A stretch of 64,000 bases of DNA, taken from NCBI GenBank assembly GCA_014898415.1, contig RCTD01000001.1:2604001-2668000 (forward strand), read 5' to 3'. Shown piece by piece: positions 35,545 to 47,236 of the stretch; position 1 is the first letter of the stretch; each line of letters begins with the position of its first letter. Source of the stretch: Stromatinia cepivora. Taxonomy: Eukaryota > Ascomycota > Leotiomycetes > Helotiales > Sclerotiniaceae. The notes beneath the pieces were generated by a model, which saw nothing but the letters and a program-made list of their open reading frames with translations, searched no databases and had not been told where the DNA came from. The position numbers were made by a program, and so were the translations under genes.

Positions 35545-35975
35545 ATACAGTGATGAGTGTAGGACATTGGAGCAGTCGAATGATTCCCAGAATATAAACT
35601 CAAAACTTTAAAGATGGACGAAAGCCGTCTGGGTCACATGGTACCCTGCTATATTGGAAAGGATTAGATTTTGATAGGAGAGAGAATTAGAAATAGATAT
35701 GCAAAGAAAGTTTTCCCATCACCAACAGTTGGCTTATTATGGATACCCAACATACAGCACACAATTCCATTTATTTCATTTAAATTATTGGCTGGAATCT
35801 CACGATTACCTAGTGGTGAATATACTTTGCCGCAAAGTGTGGACACAGCCTTGGTATCATATTTTTATATTTATTTGGAGATCTCGTCTTGACTTTTTTT
35901 TCTAATTCTGGATGTAATGCTATCAGGAACTCGATTTGAAATTGGTATCTGAAAGGAAGCAGAGGTATCGCGGTT
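35545..35975. other. Short spacer between Hut1 and the monooxygenase pseudogene
   Basis: It holds the Hut1 3' untranslated region and the presumed promoter of the degenerate monooxygenase gene. No structure is seen beyond AT-rich sequence. Confidence 0.5.
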
Positions 35976-37971
35976 ATGGCAGGTGAGAATCAGGAGATGG
36001 AGGAAGAATATGATCTTGTTATTATTGGAGCAGGTATGGGACTTTCTATTCTAGTTTCTCTAATCTTTCTATTCTACTCTCTCCATTTACATCTGTCCTA
36101 CTTTACACTTTCTCCCTCCCGAGCTGCTTAGCTACTTATTGACACACATGTCACACTCCAAATAGGTCCATCCGGGATAATCCTCGCTCGCTTCTACCTT
36201 TCCATCCATCCTACCCATCGTCTCGCCATCCTCGAACAAGAAGATGTTATTGGCGGTGCATGGAGTTCTGGTATTGCCTCCCTCCTTTCGTTTCTCCAAA
36301 TTCATTCCTTTCCCCCCTAAACCACCTTACATCTCTAACTCCCAAGCACAGCACGCCAATATCCAGGATTTCGTTCCGAATCCGGTCTTCGCATGACGGG
36401 GTTTTCGGATCGTCCTATTGTTCTTCTTCCCGAAGCACATACATATCATGATACTTTTGAAGCGAAATACGTTACGCAGTATCTAGAGGAATATGTAGAT
36501 GTGCATGTTTATGGTGGGAAGAGCTTGAGGGATCGAGTTATTTTCGGGTTCAAAGTTGCGGGAATCGAGAAGGTGGGTGGGAAATGGTGGGTACGGAGTG
36601 AAGGGGATGCCCATGGAAAATAGGAGAAGAGAATAATAAAAACCAAAAAGCTGGCAGTAGCTACAGGTCAAAATTCCCTACCTCATACCCCTTCCTTCCC
36701 TAATCAAGCAAACTTCAAAAGCCCCATCATCCATCAAAAACATTTTGGACAAATCGCTACATCAGCCCAGCATCAGATTCCCCCTGCACATCAATCACAG
36801 TTCTCGGTGGTGGCAAATCCGCGGCAGATATGGTATATGAATGCACCAAAGCCGGCAAGAAAGTAACATGGATAATCCGAAAATCAGGCGAAGGACCCAC
36901 GATCTTCGCCTGCGCCAAAGGACGAGGCCAATACCGGAATGGAGCAGAGATGTCCGCCACTCGAGCTTTTTGCTGCTTTAAGTCCCTCCTGTTTTACGCC
37001 TCAGACATGGGTATCTAGATTCATTCACCAGTCATCGATTATCAATGGTATCGTGTCGAAAATATGGAAAGGGGCTGATGAAGATGCTGCGAAACTTGCA
37101 CATTTCGAGAGGGAAGATGCGTTAGCTGGGTCTAGCGGGTTGAAACCTGAAAGTGAGATTTATTGGTGCAATGGTCCCATGGGACTTATCCACCACGACG
37201 ATTTTTGGGAAACAGTGGCGAAGAATGTGAAGGTTTATCGGGGTGATATCCAAAGGCTTGAACCTCGTGCTATTATTCTCGAAGATGGAACGGAAGTTGT
37301 TACGGATATGTTATTATGTGGAACGGGGTGGACTCGAGGGTATCCATTTCTTACTCCCCAACAGATACGCGAGTTTGGGCTTCCACACCCACCTGAAGAA
37401 GATCCATCATCCGAGTCCGAAATATGGGAATCTCTCACCGAAAAAGCGACTCAGGAAATCCTCTCCTCATTCCCCAAACTCCGAAATCCCTCAAAACAAC
37501 AACTCAAATACAGAAAAAACACCTCCACCCCAACACCCACCCGACTCTACAACCTGCTCACCCCCCTCTCTGACCTCCCCACCCCCTCCCTAGTCTTCCT
37601 CTCACACCTCCTTCCGCACCGCCGAAGCCCAAGCCATCTGGAGCACGGCCTATTTCTCCTCGCACCTCAGCTTACCCACCCCCTCAGACGCCATACGCGA
37701 AATAGCATACATCAATACATTTTCGGGCCTACGGTATCCGGCGCACGGTAGCGCGGGCAATTATTTCCATCTGGATTTGGTTGGGTATACGGATAAATTG
37801 ATGAGGGATGTAGGGTTGAGATCGCATAGGGGGAGGGGGTGGTGGGGGGATTTGGTGGGGCCGTGTGTAGCGGGGGATTATGAGGGGATGACGGAGGAGT
37901 ATTTGCGGAGGTTTGGTGGAGTGATGGGGAAGGTGGATGAGGATGAGGAGATGGGTTGTGTATCTTTGTAG
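35976..37971 (+). pseudogene. Degenerate flavin-containing monooxygenase gene (one stop, three frameshifts)
   Basis: Resembles fungal FAD/NADPH flavin monooxygenases. Two introns are still well formed: 36034-36165 and 36271-36351. They join DLVIIGAG to PSGIILARF (the FAD Rossmann motif) and GGAWSS to ARQYPGFRSESGLRM. Homology then continues across lesions: an in-frame TAG at 36621-36623, a frame change near 36759-36764, another at the T5 run 36967-36971, and a third near 37599-37609. The NADPH-site block TVLGGGKSAADMVYEC, the FATGY-like block LLCGTGW and the C-terminal block GYTDKLMRDVGLRSHRG are each still readable in their own frames. No canonical intron explains the breaks. It is a recent pseudogene, or the assembly holds several errors here. 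Substrate is unknown. Confidence 0.85.
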
Positions 37972-38155
37972 ATTCTTTGGGTAGTTAGTTGATGGAATAA
38001 TTATTCTTTTTTCTCATTAGCATTTCTCTTTCCACTCTTTCCATTTCACTTTTGCAGTGTCAACCCCGCCTCACAGTGACCCATAGCCGTCAATCATACC
38101 AACGCCCACGCAGACACCCTCAACACAACATCGGAACACAATGAGAGAGTTCACG

Positions 38156-38171
38156 CCCCCCCCCCCCCCCC
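38156..38171. repeat. Poly-C homopolymer (16 C)
   Basis: A pure run of 16 C bases. Such runs are length-unstable and are also places where sequence assemblies are unreliable. It lies shortly downstream of the broken monooxygenase gene. Confidence 0.95.
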
Positions 38172-38794
38172 AACTCTAATACATTCAATCACCCAACATC
38201 AAACTATAACTACGTATCACAAAATTCGCTCTGGACTATGCACCCAAATTCCCCAAATCCACCCGCATCGCTTCACCAAGCAGTAAAACATGAACAGACT
38301 CAAAATCAAAATCAAATTAAATAAAATCAAATCAGAACAACAAACCATGATACCATACCATCACACCGACCATTAGATCACACCCAAATCCCAATATCAG
38401 ACTTTGGTATCTATCTATCTATCTGTATATAAAGTACGAGTATCCCAGACCACTTATCACTTATCAAGTGTTTCAATTCGCTCGCTACTCAAGTAATCTG
38501 TTTGATTTATAAAGATCCAGGGAATCCGAGAATATTGACTTCCATTAAATACATTGGGGACGATGAAATTATTGGGATCGGAATCTATCCCTCTGAGTTG
38601 TGTATAGAATTTCGTGCCTACCCTTAATCTCGACGGGCGCAGCTAAAATCTATGGCTAATATTATCAATGTCACAAAATGGAACAAAAGGAACTGTGGTT
38701 TATCTATTGAGAATTCCTACCATTTTCAGTCGTCAATATGGATCAACCAAAAGTACCATTGGGCTGCATATTTGGTTCACGGTCATTTCTTCTC

Positions 38795-39139
38795 TCATCT
38801 TACACATAATTGTCTCGAGTCTAGTAAATTGACATCATCATCATTCGTATACAATACATTCTCCATCGACCAGTTCCTATCAAATCGAGTCATCACCTTT
38901 CCGCTTCCACTTCCATCCATCGCATCCACCTCTATATCTCCTAATCCATTTCCATTCCCCTCGTTCCATTCATCGACAGTGCTGCCTATATTCCCACCTT
39001 TCCCCAATAAAACGCGCAATGAAAATAACCCAGTATGACGCACACGCAGTTCCTCAGGTAATGTAGGTTCAGATCTCGCTAATAAAATCAAATCTCTGAA
39101 CTTTGCCTTCCTTTCCATAAAGGGGGTATCTCTTTTCAT
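38795..39139 (-). CDS. Possible small protein of 114 aa, doubtful
   Basis: An ATG-started minus-strand frame located 172 bp downstream of the PAS kinase stop codon. Its translation (KFRDLILLARSEPTLPEELR near residue 15, then a Gly/Asn/Asp-rich middle) has a balanced, protein-like composition. I recognise no family. The opposite strand is also open across most of the interval, which lowers the weight of the evidence. It could be part of the kinase 3' untranslated region. Confidence 0.22.
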   Translation of the reverse strand: MKRDTPFMERKAKFRDLILLARSEPTLPEELRVRHTGLFSLRVLLGKGGNIGSTVDEWNEGNGNGLGDIEVDAMDGSGSGKVMTRFDRNWSMENVLYTNDDDVNLLDSRQLCVR

Positions 39140-39311
39140 GACATCATGAAATCTAGGTATTTCTTATCTTTCGTGTATTTCTTCATTTGTTTCTTTCAAT
39201 TGACCAAAAATTTCCTTTGTCGTATTTCCTCCATATTTGGTTTCGCTTGTAATTTGTTGATATAAATTTGGCTCGTAATATTAGCCAATAGCCTAACGTA
39301 GAAGCAGACAA

Positions 39312-42300
39312 CTACTCGTCATTCTCTGCATCCGCACACCAAGAATGTTCCATCACTTGCTCGATCGTGATTCTCGAATCGACGTCCCGATTTAACATAC
39401 TTCTGATGAGGTCGATGCTTTCTTCGCTCATGACATAAGGTACCCTAAGATCACGGTCCATGATCTCGTCAATACTATAAAATGGGTTTTCCTTGTACAC
39501 GATGGTGTAAAGAAGAATTCCAAGAGCCCAGACGTCTTGTTGTTTGCCTGGATATGGCTTGCCTGAGAGAACTTCAGGGGCAGCATAATCTATGATGAAA
39601 TTAGTTATAATCTTAGCCGGGTGACAGAGGCGAGCTTACCAATGGTTCCCACGAAGACGTCAAAAGGACCGCTTTTGATGTAAGCGGCACTTCCGAAATC
39701 AATGAGCTTAATATTTCCTTCGCCATTTATGACTATGTTCTCGTCCTTGATATCACGATGTACGACAAGTGCCTTGGTATGGAGATGATGGATAGCACGA
39801 GCAACCTGCACGAAGATGCTGCGACATTCCTTTTCCTCCATGTTGACGCGGAGCTCGATGTAATCGAACAAATCCATTCCTGGATATCCGTGTGGTACCA
39901 TTTCGATATAATAGTTAACAGAATCCTCGAAGAAATCGGACATCTCCACAATATTGGGGTGCTGAAGACCGTCCCGACGCAGATAATCGAGAACATGAAT
40001 CTCCAGTGGCACAGTTCCCAGTCGACGATCGCGAGTCCAAGTATCAACGAGAATGCGTTTTTTGGTGACATATTTGAGGATCACCTTATTATTACCATTC
40101 TTCTTGTATCGAGCAAGTTTTACCTGACCATAAGCTCCCTGGCCCATTTCTTCAAGAATCGTGAAATCATCAATGCTCTTTTTAACAACAGGTTTGACCG
40201 CTTCCGGGGCGGCTGGCTTTTCTTTCTCTTGGGCTTTCGAAGAGGACCGGTCGCGACCTGTAAGCTTGGCTGCTGTTTTCTTTGCTGCGGCCTTGAGCTG
40301 TGCTGTGAGCATAGATGCATGCGATGCTTCATTCTTGGGCTCATCGGAATCCGAAGAAGAATCCATTTTCATGGGAGCTGGAGGTCCCGTTTGACCTGGG
40401 GAAGGTTGATGCAATGGAGTTTCGAGTCCAGATAATAAGGGAGTTGCCATGCCGTTGGCATGTTTTGCGGCGTGGATGTTCCTTGAGTATGTGATCCACA
40501 AAGCATAGACAAGTTCGGATTGGATGACGGGCTCGCAGGGTGAAGGTCCGTCTTCTTCATCACTCCTTTCTTCTATGACATTCTCATCGTAAGCGGGCGT
40601 TTTCGGATCTGATTTGACAACCCGAAGTTGAGCATCAATTTTGATCTCCGATCCATCCCTATGTTTGGCTGGTAGTCCATCTGGCCTCAAAAAGTATGTT
40701 GATGCATCGGCCTTTCCATCCCGGAGTGCAAGATAAGCTTGAGCCCGTCTAAAGCTGTGTTCGGGAATAACAATCCCGTCAACCATATCCACACCATCTT
40801 CTTCCGTAAGAATTTTCAAAATTCTATCGAAATCAGGTATTAAGTCCGTAATCAATCGACCGTCAGGTTTGTCCTGCCCGAATAACGCGGCGGAAAAGAC
40901 GGAATTGGAACTCGTGATCTTCAAGGTTTGCGCAGAAAGAACCATGATACCAGCAATGTGAGGAAAGCTGGAAACGCGGAGATCCGTGCCATCAGGAATC
41001 CTGTCGACGACTGCAGGGATATTTGCACGTCCAGAGGTACGGGCGGTAAAATATCTACGTTTACTGACTTCAGCATAATCAATTTCTCCACTTCTGCCAT
41101 CAATTCCTTGTCGTGGGAGTCTCGGTAGGAGTTTCCCAATATCCGCGCCCGTCCAAGTAATGTCATCCCCCCATATCGCATCGATAGATCCAGATGTATT
41201 CGTAATGGCAGCATCGTCGTCGAGGCCTATGATCGCCACATCTTCGTGAATCTCTTCCAAAACCCAAATGAGGCCACCCCTCTTCTCCTTCACCCACAAG
41301 CTTGCCGATCCTGTTGCGCCGTTTCGTTTTTCAATAGGGACTACGTCGCCACATAAAAGAACGCCCCTAGATTTATTACTTTGATGATTTAGACCACCCT
41401 TCGCTGCTCGTGTTCTCGAAGCAAGACTGGAGCCTGCACCATCATCGGTCTGCGCTCGACGACTGGGTTTCTGTACTTGACGTGAATTAGGTTTACTCAG
41501 GAGGCTAGCCGTGATACCACCAGGCCGTCCAAGCAGCATTGATGCTGCAAGCCCTGGTCAGTATACCAGCAACGAAATAGAGGTAATCAATCGTCGGATC
41601 TTCGGGGAATGTTATACTTACTGGTTGGCGTTGGGCTTGATTGTTGACTTTGGCTCGGTGGTGGTTGAGGAATCTGTTTTCCAACCCTGCGAAAACATCG
41701 TTAACATTTCATGGGGAAAAATTTGCGGCCAGAGCGGGGTAAAGGATGACGCCCACCGGGGCAAAACACTATGAGCACTGAAATGTTGAGAAGATAAGAG
41801 GCTCACTTACTCGGATTCAAATTTGTGGGCACTTAATTTTTCCTCTAACCATGCCCTTCTTTCTTGCTTTATAACTTCAAGGATGCCCATCTTGCGAACT
41901 TCTGCTCTGGTGACACCAAATACAAGGCAGGCAAGGTCGTTGGCGGCTAAAATGGTATATGGTGAAGTGCTTTCGGTGGTAAAAATAGCTTGTGCAGCAG
42001 GTGCCCACCTACTCGAATGACTGTGGTTTGCTAGGCCTAATGAATGAGGTCCGAAAGTAGAAGCGCTGGTGGTTTGTGGCATTGCAAAAGAAAACATGGA
42101 TTCGTGTAGGGAATCGGTAGCGATGTAGGGTTGTGACATAGCATCCATTAGCTTATTCTGTAGGCTCAAAGGTTCCAGATCAGTGAAAGTTCTCTTTAGA
42201 CTTTGCCGTCTAGTGACTGGCGGGGATGTTTTTGCCGTCGTCCGGCTCTCATTGGTGGGAGTCCTAGATGAAGGTTCAGAATCAGCTGTTAGGGCTGATA

Positions 42301-43501
42301 CTAAATCATTCTTGGATTCGATTGACTGTGATTCATCTTCCTGCAAGGTGCGCAATGACGATGTGACTTTTTTAGCGCTGGTGGGTGAAGGCGGAGAACT
42401 TTCCATCCGCTCCGGACTCTCGCAACGGATGGCGAAACTAGTATCGAAAATATTTTGTGAGTCTTGAGCTGTTGCCGGTCCGGTGAGTGGTCCACCCCTC
42501 GCCTGTTCTCCTCCAGTGCCAATGTTGTTCGCCCCAACCAATTTGGCTTTCGCCAAAAGCTCGAGCATTCCTTGCATCTCCGCGTCCCCATTAACTCTTG
42601 CTTGAGCACTGGCTATTCCCGCATTTGTTGTACCCCAGCCTAGCTTCTGTGACATAAATTCGACAGACCTCTTCAAGACATTTTGACGGTTGTGAATGAA
42701 CTCATCTGATTGGTGAGCGAAAGAGAAGGAATGTAATGACTCAGATGGGAAACGTGTGAGATCTTCCGTGAATGGTATAATCGGAGAGGATGGACCCGAA
42801 GCCATCGCTATAGAGGCTGCTCGGCCGGGAAAAGGAAGGGTCATTGAACTCGATCGAGCACTTATAGATGCGGCTCTGGAGGAGCTCTCGGAAGAAGGTA
42901 GAGTTGGTGCTCTGGGAAGTTGTTGTCGAATTCGTCTTAAACCTGAAGCACCAAGCCCATGCTCATGTTCCGTCACGATGGGTGATCTAGCACTGGAGAA
43001 ACATTCCGTCAGTCCTGATGTGTCCAATGTTGTGTTGCTAGTCATTTTGAGACAACCAGGCGCAAAAATCGCCCCATGACCTCATTAATGCTCTTCTGGC
43101 AACAGGCAGTAGAAACTAACCTCGACATTGTATCAAACTCTGCCGCCGCCAGCCCTTCATCAAAGGAAAATCGTATTCTAGCTCTGTCCGTTCCTGCTGA
43201 AGTATGGGCGAGAAGGTTTCCAGTACTTCTGTTTTTCGGGATTGACAGGTTTGAGGGGCAAAGGGGGACACTGCGGTCGTGGTCGGTTTCCCTAGCTGTT
43301 TTGTTCTCGAATGCTAAAATATATTCCCATTAGTTTCCTTATTATCGCAATGTGGAAGGAAAAGGGAGAAAAGTGTAAGGTACGACTGGCAAGTTCTACC
43401 ATTGCGCCGAATTTATGCGCCGATAAAAGGGAAACTTCGGACAAGGCATTTCGAATTTGGCTGTTATCACTACCTGTGATTAAGAAATAAAGACAAACCA
43501 T
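39312..43501 (-). CDS. PAS kinase (Psk1/Psk2-type Ser/Thr kinase), 1264 aa
   Basis: A nutrient-sensing kinase that in yeast phosphorylates enzymes of glycogen and UDP-glucose metabolism and translation factors. Exons: 43501-43384, 43313-43121, 43037-41811, 41696-41632, 41553-39640 and 39589-39312. The first two were added because their translation is protein-like (ALSEVSLLSAHKFGAMVELA; RIRFSFDEGLAAAEFDTMS) and phases match. An ATG at 43045 is the alternative start. PAS-like regions lie near residues 470-515 (YTILAANDLACLVFGVTRAE) and about 730-850. The kinase domain (about 995-1260) is complete: GQGAYGQV loop at about 1005, HRDIKDEN with Asp1135, DFG at 1153 and an APE motif (YAAPEV) formed across the last intron. 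A Lys/Ala-rich linker precedes it. The very start is the least certain part. Confidence 0.9.
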
Positions 43502-44280
43502 GATTGTTTGAAGTATCCGTCTTCAGCATAATTGTGAGGACTTTTATATCTTCAAAAATTTCTTATACCTTTCAAAAGCTAGACTGATGGTTGGTTCGGC
43601 GGTTACAGGTAGAAGAAGATGACCTAGTAATAGTATAGTAATATCACTCGGCAACCTCCAGCTGTTATTTTGTGATGATGTCGTTTTGAGTAGGTACAAA
43701 TGTACAAATAAATAATTTAGTATTCTGCCCGGCCAAAAATTGAAATCTGAGGGTTGGAAGAAAAGCGTTGTATCTGTCGAGCTTATGCAAGTATCCAAAT
43801 ATGTATCTTCGAAGGATTTGTGGGTTGGGGACTCGAAACGTGTTGCCCTTTGTGATAGAAAATTGGAAATTGAATTTTGATAGAGCTGTAGTGAAAATGT
43901 GGGGTCGAAGTAGCCAAAATGTACAAGGCTTGCCCTTGATTCATTGAGATATATACAGTGTATTGTTATATCTGATAATACATATAGACAAATACAAACA
44001 AGATGCTTAATTATTTAAGATGAGTAACAATGAATGTTGGAATGGTAATGAAGTTTGCCGATGATTGATTGATACTTTGATTTTGATTAGCAACTTCGGG
44101 GAAAGGTTATTAAACGGCTCTTCTCGTTCGATCAGGCGGATTAAAATAAAGTGTGTTTCCAGCTCCTCACGTGAAGGAAGAAAGAGGTGGAGTTCAGCAC
44201 AAACGGTTTTAGATGGAGAAAAGAAGCTGGAGGAGACGCCAAATGGCCAATTATATATTTATCGGGAGTCTTATAACTCT

Positions 44281-44397
44281 TAATTGAAATAATTATTTAA
44301 GAATTTGTATAAAAAATATTCGCTTTTATTATTATCGAATTGATATTAATAATCAATTATTAATCAGAAATAAATAAATAATTATATTAAATCAGGT
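44281..44397. other. AT-rich block
   Basis: About 115 bp composed almost wholly of A and T, with repeated TTAAT/ATTAA elements and several small palindromes. The sequence to the right returns abruptly to normal composition. It may be a decayed element or AT-rich linker DNA; no coding or terminal repeat was found. Confidence 0.5.
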
Positions 44398-46445
44398 CTG
44401 ATACCGCTAAGTCCACGATGTGACGATGGATGATCCATCCAACCATCGTTTTATCATTAATGCAATAACCTCCTTCGAATGTTCAAAGGCAAGGGCAAAA
44501 AGCTCAATAATGGCTCGTGAAATAAGTACTACTACTGCCTCCTACTCCTTGCATTCATGCCGTGTTCTCCATTCAATTAATACAGCTAGTTAACCCTTGC
44601 ATTTATATATTATACACACGTGGAATTCTCCAGCTTTGATCTTTTGCTTGAAGGCTTGCCGTTGGCAAAAATCGATCCGAGATGGCATGCAGGATCGTAA
44701 TACATTCCTGGCCCGGGGCCGGATCTTTTGAATTGTATCCGATGATATGACCCAATCATTATTTCGTTATATCTGTCTTCGAGCAACATCCGATGGCATT
44801 CGCGTAACCCCCTTCATGAGGGTGTCGTCGTAGAGGCTATTATATCACACTATAGCTTCCCGTCCTACGAATATATAATTTTTTTTTGAATATGATCGCC
44901 AAGTGAATTGATCGTCTAGTTGTCGGTATTATTTTGGGGGGTTGACGATGATCTTTCTTTTATGGAATTGATCCCCCGGTACCTCGGGATCTGCCATTTT
45001 TACATTTGACGATGTACATCCTAGAAGACCTCCGAGTTATATGGTTGAAAAAAATAATCTAGCTATCTTAGAGATGCATGAAGGAGGCGTAGCCATAGAG
45101 ACATTGTTTGGCCTCGGGGTTTGGGTTTATCTTTTACAATTCAACGCATTGGCTGCTGCGAGATAATAGACCCGACTGCCAAAATCGACCCCTCTATCAG
45201 GCTGAGATTCGATTCATGCAAACTTCACCATCCACGCAGGTCTCGCCCCCAAAATCTATATAACATCCTGCTGTCCTGCGGCGGTATTACGAGCGTGCCA
45301 GACGTTTCATCAGATTGGCGTTCGAGTTGGCAAAAGAATCGATTGACCCTTCAAACCTTGGCTAATAGAAAGTGGAGAGAAAGAATATGAAAAGATTCCG
45401 CTTTGACTCTTCGGACAAATTCTCCAAGTTACATTATTTTGTCCCTTTTTTGGGTATTCGGGAGGACTAACCCCGCACTAAAGCTGCACCCCAGAGGGAA
45501 AGAGTGGTATTGATATTGGTATTGGTTGAAAGATTCTATTCAGGGTTCAAAAGTTTAAAAAAAAATATTGCATGAATTGCTGATAAGTAGGAAATATCAA
45601 TCATACCTTCTGCAAGCCAATAACCGCGGCTGAATCTTCCAGACCTACTAAGTACTTAAAGTATTTGGCAGTAGAGCAATCGCCCCGAACCAAAAACCCT
45701 TCTTTTTAGCAGCTAATTCGGATTTTGGTATGCCCGTTGTCTTATCCCATCTTATCCACTTACTTGTTAAAGACCGACCAGCCGATTTGGCTCAGCCGTG
45801 AAGCCAATCGATTAGTCGTACCAAGGGTGGGTGGTTTAGCTTATCCATCCACATCCACTCAACTAAAATCTGGGAGGGTAATCCGAGCTTGAGGAAATTC
45901 ATGAACTAAATTAATATACGTGTAGTTCGGCGTTCTTTTCAGCTGACTGACTCGATGTGGATGAGAGGCGAGACTCTGTTTATATTAATTTATTAATTGT
46001 ATCTTACTTTACTTATATGTGTTTTGTCGACAATGGTTAGAGACCATTTCTTATCCAAAATAGCAAGGCAACTAAAGATCATACATAGATAGCATCGTGG
46101 CTTTCTAGATAACACAACACACAGGCTGAATTCAATTCGAATCAAATACACTCACTCGTACAAGAAAGGTTAATTGAAAGTCAATTATGTGATCAGTTGT
46201 GATAGTTTATTATAACTTTTACTTTTTTGGTAAATATTTGCTTGCGCGTTTATGTCTTGCGGGCCATGGTTTGGTTCCTGACTCCAACTTGCATGTCGGA
46301 TTGTATTCTCAACCTATCGCTTCCCTCTTCGAGTCTTCACCGTGGTGGCCGTACATGCTACTAACAGGATTATTTATTAATCATTTCTCCTCCTCCTCCA
46401 TCCGCTATCTGGTTTGTTTACCTCAAAAACCTCCCACACTTCTCT

Positions 46446-46479
46446 CACTTCTCACCTCTCACCTCTCACCTCTCACCTC
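46446..46479. repeat. CTCACCT heptamer repeat
   Basis: About four tandem copies of CTCACCT in a pyrimidine-rich stretch roughly 760 bp upstream of the F-box protein start. It is likely part of the promoter or leader. Confidence 0.8.
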
Positions 46480-47236
46480 GAATCTTCCAATTCCAATTGC
46501 AGTGCAACTTTCCTACTCGCCATCTTAAACCTCCCTCACACTTTTAATCTCCAAATCTCGTCGCATGCTTGAGATTTGAACATCTGACCAAATTTCTTGA
46601 ATCACGAAACTTGTTCATGTGCGAAGCCCAGTTGAGCTGATAAGGAGAATCGCGATAAGGACTCCGGAAAAGTGATAGATATTGATACCGGCCGGTATTC
46701 TAGACATATCTATCCATTACCTATCCATCCACATTGCACCATCCTTCTTCCCTGGTGGTGAGTTTCTCTTGCTAGAATTGTCATATTCCATATGCATGCG
46801 CATACACGATTTTGCGAGTTGAGGCATTAATTCTTAAAAATAGCAGATTCAATCTCCCAATCTTCCCACCCCCAAATTATCTCCCACTTCCATTGCAAGA
46901 GCACAGGAAGACAAAAACAATCGTTGGCTGGTCCATGCAAAATAAACAAAGGAATTAAATATTTCCCTTGTCTCCCGAAATAACTATTACACTTCGATTC
47001 GCACATATTTCGTAATTGATAAATGGTATTACAGTACACTTGCGCCTTGTTTATGTTGGGTCCGGTCAGCTCAGATTTAAAGCCGTTAGTGAATTGAAAT
47101 CGAGGACCCCCGCACTTCAACCTCAGTCAGACCTTAGCTATCAAATACTTCGATCACTTGCCTCCTTCTAAAGCCGAACATCGAGCTTTTGAACAAGGAA
47201 ATTATCTCAGTGTGTCAATTCAGATCTGACAATCAA

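Larger units (their letters stand above)
37972..39311. other. Convergent spacer after pseudogene and PAS kinase
   Basis: It contains a 16-base C homopolymer at 38156-38171, a short ATCT tandem repeat near 38408-38423, and a 114-codon minus-strand frame at 38795-39139, listed separately. The rest probably holds 3' untranslated regions. No RNA gene is recognised. Confidence 0.5.
43502..47236. other. Large 3.7 kb divergent spacer
   Basis: It lies between the PAS kinase (-) and the F-box gene (+). It contains an AT-rich block (about 44281-44397), several homopolymer or short-repeat tracts, and a CTCACCT array near 46446-46479. All open frames are short and unlike known proteins, and no tRNA was recognised. 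It probably carries long promoter or leader regions for two regulatory genes. Confidence 0.55.

Noticed and set aside
36589..36623. A possible mini-intron removing the TAG in the monooxygenase gene
   Set aside because: The only GT..AG pair gives about 33 bp with no branch point, too short for a fungal spliceosomal intron, and it would not repair the later frameshifts.
39758..40435. 225-codon plus-strand frame
   Set aside because: Exact antisense of the PAS kinase catalytic domain; a shadow of its codon pattern.
45121..45390. 89-codon frame in the PAS kinase / F-box spacer
   Set aside because: Considered as a transposon fragment, but no motif, terminal repeat or partner frame supports it.
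46199..46528. 109-codon frame with hydrophobic start
   Set aside because: Composition driven by pyrimidine repeats; no homology-like blocks.
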